Assembly: GCA_008933705.1 (NCBI GenBank)
Contig: WBUN01000028.1
Coordinates: 1 to 64,000, forward strand
DNA length: 64,000 nucleotides
Source of the DNA: Hyphomicrobiaceae bacterium
Lineage (GTDB): Bacteria > Pseudomonadota > Alphaproteobacteria > Rhizobiales > Hyphomicrobiaceae
Direction: 5' to 3'
Program-made: the position numbers and the translations under genes
Notes under the pieces: model-generated
The model's database searches: none
What the model was told of the DNA's origin: nothing
Seen by the model: the letters and a program-made list of their open reading frames with translations, nothing else
Shown: in pieces, positions 27,593 to 36,612 of the stretch
Numbering within the stretch: position 1 is the first letter of the stretch
Layout of the letters: each line of letters opens with the position of its first letter

Positions 27593-27886
27593 GCCACCTC
27601 CAAGCGAGCGCTCTGGCCGCACCGATATCTCGTTTCTATCCCGTGAACGCCGCGGCAAACATTGATCATCCTGCGTTAAGGAGAACTTCACGCTGTCGTT
27701 GACCATCAGGCGGCCGGGCACCAGACTTCCACACGCAGGGATAGCAGTTTGCGGGCCTTCTTTGCTTTCGCGCGAGCACGAGGCGAAGTTCAGCACGATA
27801 CTTCATGTTTTTTGGCTCCCCCCGAATGGAGGCTGACGCCCTCGCCGCCCGCGACATTGGCCCCTCCGAATGCGAGGCGTGACACC

Positions 27887-30067
27887 ATGGATCAGCATAT
27901 GGCGATGGAGCCCAGACCGGGCATCGACATCCAGAGCATCTACCTGATGCTGCGGCGGCACATCCGGCTTCTGGCGGCGGGCGCTTTGCTCGGCGCTGTC
28001 CTCGCCTTCGCGATGCTGGTCGTCATGCGGCCCCAGTACACGGCCGTCGCCACTCTGATGGCCGACAGCCGCCAGGAGAAAGTCTTCAATTCCGATGCCG
28101 TGATCTCACGCATCGAAGCGAGCTCCGCGGCCATTGCCAGCGAAGCTGCCGTGATCACGGCTCCGAGCGTTTTGAAACGGGTGGTCGAGAAGCTGGAGCT
28201 GGCCAAGGATCCCGACTTCGCCGTCAGGAAGCACACGCCGGGCATGCTGGGAAGCGCCAAGGCCTGGGTATTCGCTCTGTTCGGCGTCCACGCACGCGTT
28301 GCCGTGGACGGTGGAGGCCTCAATGAGGAGGCCATCGCGCTCATCGACAAGCTGCGCAAGAGCATGGAAGTCAACGCGGTCCAGTACACCAACCTCATCA
28401 ACGTGAGCGTGACGTCCAAGGACCCAAACAAGGCCGCACGCATCGCCAACGCCGTCGTCGACGCCTATCTGATCCAGCAGATCGAAGGCCGCTATCTCGC
28501 AACCAGGCGCGCCACCGACTGGCTGACGGCACGGCTGGAGGAGCACAAACTGAAGCTGCGCCAGTCGGAAGAGCGCTTCGAGCGGGCCAAGGCCGAGATG
28601 GACCTCGTCGACAAGGAGGGCACCACGCTCGAGGAGAAGCAGCTCGTCCGCCTCAACGAGGAGCTGGTGCTCGCACGTGCGCGCACGGCCGAAGCCCGCG
28701 CCAAGTACTTCGCGGTGCTGCAGCAGGCCAACGGCCGCAACATCGACGACCAGCAGCTCGCCGAATTCGTGCAGTCGGCGCTCATAACCCAGCTCAGAAC
28801 CCAGCTTGCGCAGGTGATCCGCGACGAGGACAGCCTGAACTCGCGGTTCGGGTCCAACCACCCGGCAGTCGTCAAGGTGAGGGCGGAAAGGCGCGGGCTC
28901 AACAGTCAGATCGGAGAAGAGGTCCGGCGCATCGTGGCCGTCCTCAAGAACGATTATGAGGTATCGGACAGCCGCGAAAAGTCGCTGGCGGAGAGCCTGA
29001 AGGCCGCGGCGGAGAAGACCTCCGGGCAGCGGGGCGAATACGTGAAGCTGCGCGAGCTGCAGCGTGAGACCGAGAGCGACAAGGCACTTTACGAGGCGAT
29101 GCTGCAACGGGTGAAGCAGACAGCCGCGCAGGAGACCTGGAAGTCGACGGATTTCCGCATCGTGGCCGAAGCTGTGCCTCCGCTGAGCTCGAGCCAGCCA
29201 AAGACCAAGGTGCTCGCTTTCGCGGGCCTGTCGCTGGGGCTCGGGCTGGGGCTCGGCCTGACCCTCCTGACCGAGCTGCTCGACACCACATTCAAGCGCG
29301 GGCGTGATGTCGAGGCCAAGCTCTCCATTCCGCATCTCGTGGATGTCCCGCTGCTGCCGGCGCGGCAACTGAGCATGGGCGGCCCCACCCGCACGCCCGC
29401 CTACAATGCCTTCCACTTCGCCGCCCAGCACGTGGGCACGCCGTTTGCGGATTCCATGCTCGGGCTGCACGCCGCCCTGCAGGCCGCCGGCAGCAATCGC
29501 CCGATGCGAACGGTGATGTTCACCTCGGCCACGCCCGAGGAGGGCAAGTCGGTCATGGCCGCCAACTACGCGCAGCTCGCGGCCCGCTCCGGATTGAAGG
29601 TCCTGCTCATCTGCACCGACCTGCGCACACCGACGGTCAACTGGTTCGCGCCCGATACGGAGATTGAGCACGACCTCGTGGACTACCTGCAGGGTGATGC
29701 CGAGATCGAAAGCGTCATCGCGCGCAACGGGCAGATGTCGATCGATCTCATTCCGGCGGGGCGGTCGGCTACCGACGCTGCGACGCTGCTGTCGTCACCC
29801 CGCATGCAGAAACTGATCGAGTGGGGGAAGGTCAACTACGATCTGGTCGTCATCGATACCGTAGCCATCGTCACCTGCCTCGATGGGCGCATGCTTGCGC
29901 GCCATATCGATGCGACCGTGCTCGTCGTCGAATGGCTCAAGACCAAGCTCGACATGGCCAAGGAAGCCGTCGAGTTGCTGGTCAAGAACGACGCGCGCAT
30001 TGTCGGTGCCGTGCTCAACAAGGTCGACTTCACCAAGGCGCGGCTCTACGGGCTGACATCGGCATGA
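27887..30067 (+). CDS. polysaccharide co-polymerase, Wzc/GumC-like, with an altered tyrosine-kinase site
   Basis: An inner-membrane protein of 726 residues controlling exopolysaccharide chain length and export. Membrane helices at about residues 28-47 and 442-462 flank a large periplasmic, partly coiled-coil domain (Wzz fold). The cytoplasmic end has a P-loop (SATPEEGKS, about 546-554) and a Walker B segment (YDLVVIDT). In the Walker A' motif, normally DxDxR, the first Asp is replaced by Cys576 (ICTDLR). The C-terminus ends KARLYGLTSA without the tyrosine cluster of BY-kinases. Kinase activity is therefore doubtful. The ATG is preceded by GAGG. It diverges from the rfbC-like gene. Confidence 0.88.
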   Translation: MDQHMAMEPRPGIDIQSIYLMLRRHIRLLAAGALLGAVLAFAMLVVMRPQYTAVATLMADSRQEKVFNSDAVISRIEASSAAIASEAAVITAPSVLKRVVEKLELAKDPDFAVRKHTPGMLGSAKAWVFALFGVHARVAVDGGGLNEEAIALIDKLRKSMEVNAVQYTNLINVSVTSKDPNKAARIANAVVDAYLIQQIEGRYLATRRATDWLTARLEEHKLKLRQSEERFERAKAEMDLVDKEGTTLEEKQLVRLNEELVLARARTAEARAKYFAVLQQANGRNIDDQQLAEFVQSALITQLRTQLAQVIRDEDSLNSRFGSNHPAVVKVRAERRGLNSQIGEEVRRIVAVLKNDYEVSDSREKSLAESLKAAAEKTSGQRGEYVKLRELQRETESDKALYEAMLQRVKQTAAQETWKSTDFRIVAEAVPPLSSSQPKTKVLAFAGLSLGLGLGLGLTLLTELLDTTFKRGRDVEAKLSIPHLVDVPLLPARQLSMGGPTRTPAYNAFHFAAQHVGTPFADSMLGLHAALQAAGSNRPMRTVMFTSATPEEGKSVMAANYAQLAARSGLKVLLICTDLRTPTVNWFAPDTEIEHDLVDYLQGDAEIESVIARNGQMSIDLIPAGRSATDAATLLSSPRMQKLIEWGKVNYDLVVIDTVAIVTCLDGRMLARHIDATVLVVEWLKTKLDMAKEAVELLVKNDARIVGAVLNKVDFTKARLYGLTSA

Positions 30068-30152
30068 ATGCCTGAAGCGCAGCGGCCAAAGCATCGAAAG
30101 CGCACCGCGCGCACGCAAGGGCGCGCGGCACCTGTTGCGGAAGGCGGCCGGC

Positions 30153-30710
30153 TCAGAACCAGCGCTCGGGAACGTAGATCGTGTCGCCAGGGCGGATCGG
30201 ATAGCCGCCCGGCACGTAGGATACGACCCTGGAGCCGTTAGGCCCGATGCGAACCACCCGGGCTTCGGACAACTTGGCGCGCTCGGTATAGCCGCCCGCG
30301 ACCGCCACGGCCGACTCGACCGTCAGGCCGTTGACGTAGGCATACTGGCCGGCGTTCTTGACTTCGCCCAACACGAAGAACGGACGGTAGGTAACGACCT
30401 GGACGGCAACCTTGGGATCCTTGATGAAGCGATCCCTCAGGCGGCCGGCGATGGTCCGTTCAAGCTGCTCCACGGTCTTGCCGCGCACGGACACGACGCC
30501 GACCATAGGCATCGAGATGTTGCCGCTGGCTTCGACCTTATAGGTCTGCGGCACGTTGTCGACCTCGTAGACGACCACGCGAATCTCGTCACCCGAATCG
30601 AGCGCGTAGGTCGGCTCGAAGTCGAATCCGTAAAGCTCAGGCGGATAGCGCGTGCACCCAGCAAGTGAGGCGGCGAGAACCGCCCACATGATGATGTGTC
30701 GCCACCGCAT
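30153..30710 (-). CDS. polysaccharide export outer-membrane lipoprotein (Wza-like)
   Basis: A 185-residue lipoprotein: the signal peptide ends in the lipobox LAGC with the lipidated cysteine at residue 19. The poly-export domain begins ALDSGDEIRVVVYEVDN and is followed by one SLBB domain (FFVLGEVKNAGQYAYVNGLT). It forms the outer-membrane channel part of an exopolysaccharide exporter, partner of the Wzc-like protein encoded convergently next door. It is shorter than E. coli Wza (379), as is common for alphaproteobacterial single-SLBB proteins. The ATG beginning MRWRHII gives a proper signal peptide; the frame is open further upstream. Confidence 0.9.
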   Translation of the reverse strand: MRWRHIIMWAVLAASLAGCTRYPPELYGFDFEPTYALDSGDEIRVVVYEVDNVPQTYKVEASGNISMPMVGVVSVRGKTVEQLERTIAGRLRDRFIKDPKVAVQVVTYRPFFVLGEVKNAGQYAYVNGLTVESAVAVAGGYTERAKLSEARVVRIGPNGSRVVSYVPGGYPIRPGDTIYVPERWF

Positions 30711-30845
30711 GGTAACTGTGCCCCTAACCCGTAAGGTTCCCACGGAAACCCACATTTTCAAGGTTGTAGTGTGACTCGCACTCCCACTGCAAGCACCACC
30801 CACTGGGCGGAAGTCCTTTCTTTGTCCGCTGTCGCATCAAAGTCC

Positions 30846-31322
30846 TCAGCGCGGCCGGACCTGGCTCTGGAGGCGGCGGACTTCCTGCTCCAGAGCCTCG
30901 ATTTTCCGCATGATGACGTCACGCTCGGACTGAAGCTCGCGTACAGGAACGGCGTCTGACACCGCCTCCAGGCCGCTGATGTCGGGAGGCAGCGCAATCC
31001 TGGAGACCGTCTGGCCGCTGACCACGCTCACCGTGTGCAGAAAATCCCTACCCGCGTCTCGATCTGCGTAGGCGTAGGAAAACGTGCCGCGACGTGCATT
31101 GTGGGTGGTTATCCCCAGCAGTTGAATGTTGGCACCCGCCTTCTGCAGGGTCGCCAGCTTGCGCTCCGTTCCGGTCAACGTGTCGATGGCGAACAGGATG
31201 ATCTCGTCCGCCTTGTCCTTGCGGACGCCGATGTAGCGCTCCCCCTGGGCCGCGGCACCGGCGGCGCCAGCGACGAGCAGCATTGCGGCCAAGAGCAGCG
31301 AGTTGAGCCAATGCGGCCTCAT
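30846..31322 (-). CDS. small secreted protein of the exopolysaccharide locus
   Basis: A 158-residue protein with a signal peptide (about residues 1-27, ending GAAAQG). The middle, from RYIGVRKDKADEIILFAIDT, is predicted to be mostly beta, and the C-terminal 35 residues (ELQSERDVIMRKIEALEQEV) form a short coiled coil. I do not recognise the family. It lies between the Wza-like and beta-barrel genes on the same strand, with 46 bp to the barrel gene, so a shared operon and a role in polymer export are likely. The start at MRPHWLNSLL places the signal peptide correctly. Confidence 0.75.
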   Translation of the reverse strand: MRPHWLNSLLLAAMLLVAGAAGAAAQGERYIGVRKDKADEIILFAIDTLTGTERKLATLQKAGANIQLLGITTHNARRGTFSYAYADRDAGRDFLHTVSVVSGQTVSRIALPPDISGLEAVSDAVPVRELQSERDVIMRKIEALEQEVRRLQSQVRPR

Positions 31323-31368
31323 GGGTCCTAACCTCGCATCGCCAATCACCATGCCAAATCCGGTGCCT

Positions 31369-32637
31369 TCAGAAGCGGGCCACGGCGCTGGCCTGGATGA
31401 TCTGACGCTCGAACTGGTTGACGTCGATCTCGGTATCGCGCCGTTCGTACGTGTAGTCCATGAACAGGCTCCAATATCTGTTCATCTGATAGCCGAGCGA
31501 GCCACGGTAAATGTAAGTGTCTTCGACCCGGTTGCTGCCCGCGGAGATGCTGCCTTCGTTGGCGTGGAGATAAGCGAAGCTCGCGCGTGCAAAGAGCCGG
31601 CTCGTAATCGCGTAGTCGAGAACGAAATCAGCCCTGGTGCGCCGTCCACCCACTGCGTCGAGGTCGAAGTTGACGCCGCCGAAGTCCCGCAAGAACTCCG
31701 CCCGCAGCTTGAGCTTGCGAGTCGGACTCCAGGTGAGCTCGGCACCATAGCTCAGCTCAGGCGTGCTCTCGATCGTGGCATTGCGGAAATGCTCCTCGGC
31801 GAACCTGAAGGTGAAGCGCCCGGTGACCAGCGGCGAGAAGCCGACCAGAATGCCGTTCACCGTTTCGAACTTCACCGAATCACGCTCGATGAAACCGGGC
31901 TCGTCGCGATAGTCCGAAGTGGTCAGGCCCTGGCGGCTGAACAGGCGCAGGCGGTGCGAAAGCCGCAACTCTTCCTCCTGCGTCACGCGCAGGACGTCGC
32001 GATCCAGGGACTGCAGGTTGATTGTGCCGCCGCTGGTCGAGCGGACATTGAAGTAGTTGTCATTCTCAAACCGCACCGTGGTCGTGGCGACGAGGGGCTG
32101 CCAATAGCGGATGAAGGCGGTCGAGGCAGTGTACTGGTTGTACGCCACAGGCGTGGCGGCGTTGGTGGGAATGTCGCGCCGGGTGAGGGAGCGGGGTTGG
32201 TTCACACGGCCCGCGGACGCGTTTACCTGGATCTCGAAATCGCGCTGAACGATGACCTTTCCATCGATGTCGGCACGGTAATCGGTGCGGTCTTCCGATG
32301 GGTTCCTGTCGTACTCGAGATTCTCGAGCATGGCGCGGAAGGTGAACTTGCGGTTCGGGTCGAGCGTCGTGACGGCCAGGCCGGGGCGGACGAAGAAGAT
32401 GCGGTCCGACGCCACGTCCGTGTGCGTGGAAAACACATTCGAATCGTAGATCGCGCCGGCGGCGACTGAGGAATTGAACAGCAGACCGCCCACCTTGATG
32501 CCGGCGGGGACATCGGCAAACGTATCAACGCCAACGGATTTCAGCGGCGGCGAATCGGCATGCGCTTTCGGCAGCGGGCCAAAGAGCCACACTGCCAGGG
32601 TCAGCCCAGCCAAAAAAACCGCTGCTCGGCAGCCCAT
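31369..32637 (-). CDS. outer-membrane beta-barrel protein of the exopolysaccharide locus (BBP2-type)
   Basis: A 422-residue protein with a signal peptide (residues 1-27, cleaved after AHA). It is followed by about 12-16 alternating beta strands typical of the beta-barrel porin 2 family (for example AGAIYDSNVFSTHTDVASD near the start). The last residue is Phe, the usual C-terminal signal for barrel assembly. Related proteins sit in alphaproteobacterial exopolysaccharide loci and are thought to help polymer exit. It is the first gene of a minus-strand set with the small secreted protein and Wza-like genes. Confidence 0.85.
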   Translation of the reverse strand: MGCRAAVFLAGLTLAVWLFGPLPKAHADSPPLKSVGVDTFADVPAGIKVGGLLFNSSVAAGAIYDSNVFSTHTDVASDRIFFVRPGLAVTTLDPNRKFTFRAMLENLEYDRNPSEDRTDYRADIDGKVIVQRDFEIQVNASAGRVNQPRSLTRRDIPTNAATPVAYNQYTASTAFIRYWQPLVATTTVRFENDNYFNVRSTSGGTINLQSLDRDVLRVTQEEELRLSHRLRLFSRQGLTTSDYRDEPGFIERDSVKFETVNGILVGFSPLVTGRFTFRFAEEHFRNATIESTPELSYGAELTWSPTRKLKLRAEFLRDFGGVNFDLDAVGGRRTRADFVLDYAITSRLFARASFAYLHANEGSISAGSNRVEDTYIYRGSLGYQMNRYWSLFMDYTYERRDTEIDVNQFERQIIQASAVARF

Positions 32638-33098
32638 ACGCCTTTGGTCTCGCTAACGGCCAATGTGTCCTCCTACGCAATTACCCGCCTTGAAAGACTA
32701 GCCAAGGGCGCGTCCCCGCCAGGATACCCGGCACCATGTACGTTGATTCGGGCAACGGCGATACGCTTCAGAGGGCACCTCAACGCTCACCAAACAGATG
32801 TTCGTATACCGCTATTGGGCTTCCTGCGAGCGATGGGGTCGAGAGGAGAAAGAATCGACATCGAACTGATGCGTGCAGGCCACGGATCGATTCGATTCCG
32901 CGACTGCAATAGGTAAATTTCTGACGATTTCGTGAAGATCCTGACCGGAATGTTGCGCCCCCAAGAAACCGGCGATCCGATGCCATGCCAGATCGGCACA
33001 GTCGTTAATCATCTCCGCGTTGTTGAATTGAATGATCGAAGTACCCGCGCCTACCGTTCTGCCCACGGCGGGTGAAATGCGGGAGGCAGTGCAGGGTC
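32638..33098. other. divergent intergenic region, probable promoters for the export and transferase genes
   Basis: This 461-bp gap separates two divergently transcribed exopolysaccharide genes and is less GC-rich than its flanks. Short open frames are present but none has a ribosome site or a recognisable product. I see no clear palindrome or -35/-10 pair that I would defend. Both operon promoters must be here. Confidence 0.45.
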
Positions 33099-34562
33099 AT
33101 GTCGCGTCGGGGTACCGCGGCAAGAGCGCGGGTGTCGGTCGTCGCCACCCCTGCGCTTTCGACGCCACGGGCGCCGGCCGTCCGGATTCCCGATCGCATC
33201 GTCCTCGACCTGCTCATGGTGTTCGAGATCGGCCTCGTGGTTTCGGCCGCCGCGCTTGCCAAGCTCCTCTACATCGCAACCATTCTTGTCAGCGCGCAGG
33301 ACCTGCAGCCGTACGTTCTTGCCGGCCTGGCGGGCGGTGCAATCACGCACTACATGCTGCGGACCACCGGCCTGCATGAAACGCTTGCAATCGTCGAATG
33401 GCGGCGCCATCTCCTGCGGCTCATCGGCACGATCGCCCTCTCGTTCCTCACCCTCATCGCCATCGCGTACCTTTTCAAGGTCTCCGCCGACTACTCCCGC
33501 GGCTGGCTGCTTACGTGGCTCATGCTGGTGCTGATCCTCCTGCCGCTCGGACGGATGCTGTCCGCGCGCGTGCTGGCTTGGCTTGCGTCGGCGGGCTACA
33601 CCGTGCGACGCATTGCCGTCGTCGCCCGTAGCGGCGCAGGTCAGCGCATTGCCGAGAGCCTGCGCGGCGTACCCGGCATCGATGTGGTCGGCGTGTTCGA
33701 GGATGCGGCCGCGCAGGGCGGGCCGGGTGCGAAGAAGCCGAAGCCCGATATTGCCGAGCTGATCTCCGTCGGGCAGCGCAACGAGATCGACGAGGTCGTC
33801 GTCGCTCTCTCGGAAGTGCCCCAGCAGCGCACGAGGCAGCTGCTCGACGAGCTCAGCGTGCTGCCCATCGATGTTTGGCTATGCCCATCCGAGATCGACG
33901 TGCCGGTGCTGAGCATGGCACGTCTCGGGCAGGTCAATCTTCTGCAGGTCAAGCCCAAGCCGATCCGAGAATGGGGCATCTTCTGCAAGCTGGCGCTTGA
34001 CTACGTGGCCGGCGCGCTTGCGCTCGTCATATTTGCGCCGCTGATGCTTCTCATCGCCCTCGCGGTCAAGCTCGACAGCCCGGGAAAGGTCCTGTTCCGC
34101 CAGCGCCGGCACGGCTACAACCATCGCGTCATCGACGTATTCAAGTTCCGGACCATGCACGTGCTGGAGAACGGCGACCGCATCGAGCAGGCCAAGAAGG
34201 ATGATCCGCGCGTCACCCGCGTCGGCAAGTTCCTGCGCCGCACGAGCCTCGACGAGCTGCCGCAACTCTTCAACGTGCTGCGGGGCGAGATGTCCCTCGT
34301 CGGCCCGCGGCCGCACGCTGTGGCGCATAACGTGCTCTATTCCGACCGTCTCCACCGCTACGCGAACCGGCATTGCGTCAAGCCGGGCATTACCGGCTGG
34401 GCACAGATTCACGGATACCGCGGCCCCACCGACAGCCCCGAGAAGATGCGCAAGCGCATCGAGCACGATCTCTACTACATCGAGAACTGGTCGCTCTGGC
34501 TCGACGTCAAGATCCTGGCGGCCACCCCGTTCCTGGGCTTTGTCAACCGCAACGCTCTCTGA
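33099..34562 (+). CDS. undecaprenyl-phosphate hexose-1-phosphate transferase (WcaJ-like)
   Basis: An initiating glycosyltransferase of 487 residues that loads the first sugar-phosphate on undecaprenyl phosphate in the inner membrane. Four N-terminal membrane helices (about residues 24-150) and a CoA-binding-like domain precede a fifth hydrophobic segment ([19 protein letters not shown]) and the catalytic domain. The catalytic domain shows [27 protein letters not shown] and the polyprenyl-phosphate-binding SLVGPRPHA. The closing [13 protein letters not shown] is conserved. A GTG nine codons upstream is the alternative start. It is the polymerisation-starting enzyme for the locus. Confidence 0.93.
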   Translation: MSRRGTAARARVSVVATPALSTPRAPAVRIPDRIVLDLLMVFEIGLVVSAAALAKLLYIATILVSAQDLQPYVLAGLAGGAITHYMLRTTGLHETLAIVEWRRHLLRLIGTIALSFLTLIAIAYLFKVSADYSRGWLLTWLMLVLILLPLGRMLSARVLAWLASAGYTVRRIAVVARSGAGQRIAESLRGVPGIDVVGVFEDAAAQGGPGAKKPKPDIAELISVGQRNEIDEVVVALSEVPQQRTRQLLDELSVLPIDVWLCPSEIDVPVLSMARLGQVNLLQVKPKPIREWGIFCKLALDYVAGALALVIFAPLMLLIALAVKLDSPGKVLFRQRRHGYNHRVIDVFKFRTMHVLENGDRIEQAKKDDPRVTRVGKFLRRTSLDELPQLFNVLRGEMSLVGPRPHAVAHNVLYSDRLHRYANRHCVKPGITGWAQIHGYRGPTDSPEKMRKRIEHDLYYIENWSLWLDVKILAATPFLGFVNRNAL

Positions 34563-34748
34563 CGCGGCCCCAGGGATGCCTCGGGGAGGGCAGGCGGACA
34601 TGCTTCCCGGCAGGGCAATCCCCGGTACTGTCCGCCATCGTATAATCCGTGGCAGCGCGCCGCGCTTGCGCGCGCGGCACTATCGCGACATTGTTGTCGC
34701 CGGCCGGCGAAACGTCCGGTATCGGATCAGCTGCGGGGATTAACGGCA

Positions 34749-35123
34749 ATGCGCTGGAATCTTGTAGTCTTAGCGACCTGCCTGGCCGTGGGGCTCGGCG
34801 GGACCAGGGCAGAGGCGCGCGACAACTACGGCGCCATCGCCTATTCGCCTTCCACGGGAGCACACGGCTGGTCCTACGACTATCCCTCCCGCAGCGCCGC
34901 CGAAAGCACGGCGCTCAGGAATTGCCGGCGCCACGCCAGCGACTGCGTGGTCCCAATCTGGTTCCGCAACGCCTGCGGCGCGCTCGCGGTGGCGCCGGGC
35001 GGCGGCTACGGATCGGGCTGGGGGACCAGCCGGTCCTTGGCCGAGCGGTATGCCATGCAGAGCTGCCGCGGGCATAACAACAGCGGCTGCTCCATCCTGC
35101 GCTGGGCCTGCACCACCCGGTAG
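34749..35123 (+). CDS. DUF4189 domain secreted protein
   Basis: A 124-residue protein with a signal peptide (residues 1-23, ending AEA). The mature part has the family segments YGAIAYSPSTGAHGWSYDYP and ALRNCRR, and six cysteines suggesting disulfides in the periplasm. The pattern repeats weakly (AESTALRNC, AERYAMQSC). It is a single gene between the exopolysaccharide and liv loci. Function is unknown. Confidence 0.85.
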   Translation: MRWNLVVLATCLAVGLGGTRAEARDNYGAIAYSPSTGAHGWSYDYPSRSAAESTALRNCRRHASDCVVPIWFRNACGALAVAPGGGYGSGWGTSRSLAERYAMQSCRGHNNSGCSILRWACTTR

Positions 35124-35213
35124 ATCCCCGCAGCTCGCTGCCAGGCCAGCCCCGCCGGCGCCTATCCATGCAAGGATGCGCCATGCCGACGACAAGATCG
35201 CTGGACCAAAATA

Positions 35214-35232
35214 GTTATTCGTAATAACAATT
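35214..35232. promoter_or_regulatory. candidate MarR operator upstream of the liv binding-protein gene
   Basis: GTTATT-CGT-AATAAC is a perfect inverted repeat that continues as CAATT. The 10-mer AATAACAATT is identical to one upstream of the marR gene 5 kb away. It lies about 160 bp before the liv binding-protein start, in a conspicuously AT-rich patch of a GC-rich genome. The link to the MarR protein is inference. Confidence 0.5.
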
Positions 35233-35391
35233 GCTCAATATCGCGATTAGGGCCCGGCAACTGCCGGTCCGAGGCACGACGGCGCAAGTGCTCCCCCGCG
35301 TCCTGCCCGCGCGGGCCGGAACAAGCGAGGCTCGAAAGCGCCCAAGAAGCATTCTTTAGTGGTCTACAACAGGAACCAGGGAGGAACTGCA

Positions 35392-36540
35392 ATGAGAATC
35401 GCATTCACCAGCAGTCTGGCCGGTTTGGCGATCGCGGCGGCCGCGCTGATGCCGCAAGCCGCGCTGGCTGAAGTGAAGGTCGGCGTCACGATTGCGGCGA
35501 CAGGTCCGGGCGCCGCGCTGGGCGTTCCGGCCAAGAACACCTTCGAGCTTTGGCCCAAGGAGATCGGCGGCGAGAAGGTGACGCTGATCGTGCTCGATGA
35601 CGCGGGCGATCCAGGACAGGCGACCACAAACGCGCGCCGGCTGCTGACGGAGGACAAGGTCGACATCGTCGTCGGCTCATCGCTGACGCCGGCGACCATG
35701 GCGGTTGCGGGCGTGGCGCTGGAGAACGAGGTGCCGCATCTCACGCTCGCCCCGCCGGCACCGTTCCCGCCCGGACGCGACAAATGGACCTTCATCATGC
35801 CGCAGAAGGGCGGGCTGATCGCCCAGGCGATCTTCGACCACATGAAGGCCAACAAAGTGAAGACGGTGGGATACATCGGCTATTCCGACAGCTACGGCGA
35901 TCTGTGGGTGCGCGAGTTCAAGGCGCTCGCCGAGCCGATGGGCTTCAAGATGGTGGCGGAGGAGCGCTTCGCCCGCGCCGATACGTCAGTCGCCGGCCAG
36001 GCGCTCAAGCTGGTCGCGGCCAAGCCGGACGCCATGCTCATCGGCGCCTCCGGAACCGCCGCCGGCCTGCCGCAGCTTGCGCTGCGCGAACGCGGATTCA
36101 CCGGCCTCATCTATCAGACGCACGGCGCGGTGACGAAGGACTTCATCCGCATCGCCGGCAAGTCGGCGGAGGGCGTGATCCTTCCGTCGGGTCCGCTGGT
36201 GGTGGCCGAGCAGTTGCCGGATAGCCCGCAGAAGGCGGTCGCCATTGAGCTGCTCAAGGCCTACGAGGGCAAGCATGGCCCTGGCACGCGCACGCAGTTC
36301 GCCGGCCATGCCTGGGATGTGCTGCAGATCCTCAAGCGCGTCATCCCGGTGGCCCTCAAGACGGCAAAGCCCGGGACGAAGGAGTTCCGCGAGGCCCTGC
36401 GCAAGGCGATCGAAAGCGAAAAGGAGATCCCGGCGAGTCACGGGGTCTACAATTTCACGCCGACCGATCACTTCGGGCTCGACAACCGCGCGCGCGTGCT
36501 CCTCACCGTCAAGAACGGCGACTGGGCCATCGTGAAATAG
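35392..36540 (+). CDS. Liv-type ABC transporter substrate-binding protein
   Basis: A periplasmic binding protein of 382 residues with a signal peptide (residues 1-25, ending AALA). The mature start EVKVGVTIAATGPGAALGVPA and the type I fold match the LivJ/LivK (HAAT) family, which takes branched-chain amino acids but also aromatic acids and amides. A GGGAGG ribosome site precedes the ATG; the open frame begins 11 codons earlier. It is transcribed towards the livF-livMG-livH genes, so it is not in their operon. The ligand cannot be predicted. Confidence 0.92.
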   Translation: MRIAFTSSLAGLAIAAAALMPQAALAEVKVGVTIAATGPGAALGVPAKNTFELWPKEIGGEKVTLIVLDDAGDPGQATTNARRLLTEDKVDIVVGSSLTPATMAVAGVALENEVPHLTLAPPAPFPPGRDKWTFIMPQKGGLIAQAIFDHMKANKVKTVGYIGYSDSYGDLWVREFKALAEPMGFKMVAEERFARADTSVAGQALKLVAAKPDAMLIGASGTAAGLPQLALRERGFTGLIYQTHGAVTKDFIRIAGKSAEGVILPSGPLVVAEQLPDSPQKAVAIELLKAYEGKHGPGTRTQFAGHAWDVLQILKRVIPVALKTAKPGTKEFREALRKAIESEKEIPASHGVYNFTPTDHFGLDNRARVLLTVKNGDWAIVK

Positions 36541-36565
36541 CGCTACAGACAGTCGGACATTGCGA

Positions 36566-36602
36566 GCCGCCGGATGCCGTCAGCGTCCGGCGGCTTCATT
36601 TT
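36566..36602 (+). terminator. intrinsic terminator of the liv binding-protein gene
   Basis: GCCGCCGGA and TCCGGCGGC form a perfect 9-bp stem, followed by TTCATTTT. It starts 25 bases after the stop codon. The opposite strand lacks a T-run, so it serves the plus-strand gene. Confidence 0.75.
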
Positions 36603-36612
36603 GGAGGCGCCG

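Noticed and set aside
34600-34748. Inverted repeat CGGACA...TGTCCG and GC-rich palindromes after the phosphosugar transferase gene
   Set aside because: Stems are short with long loops and no T-run, so I do not call a terminator or operator.
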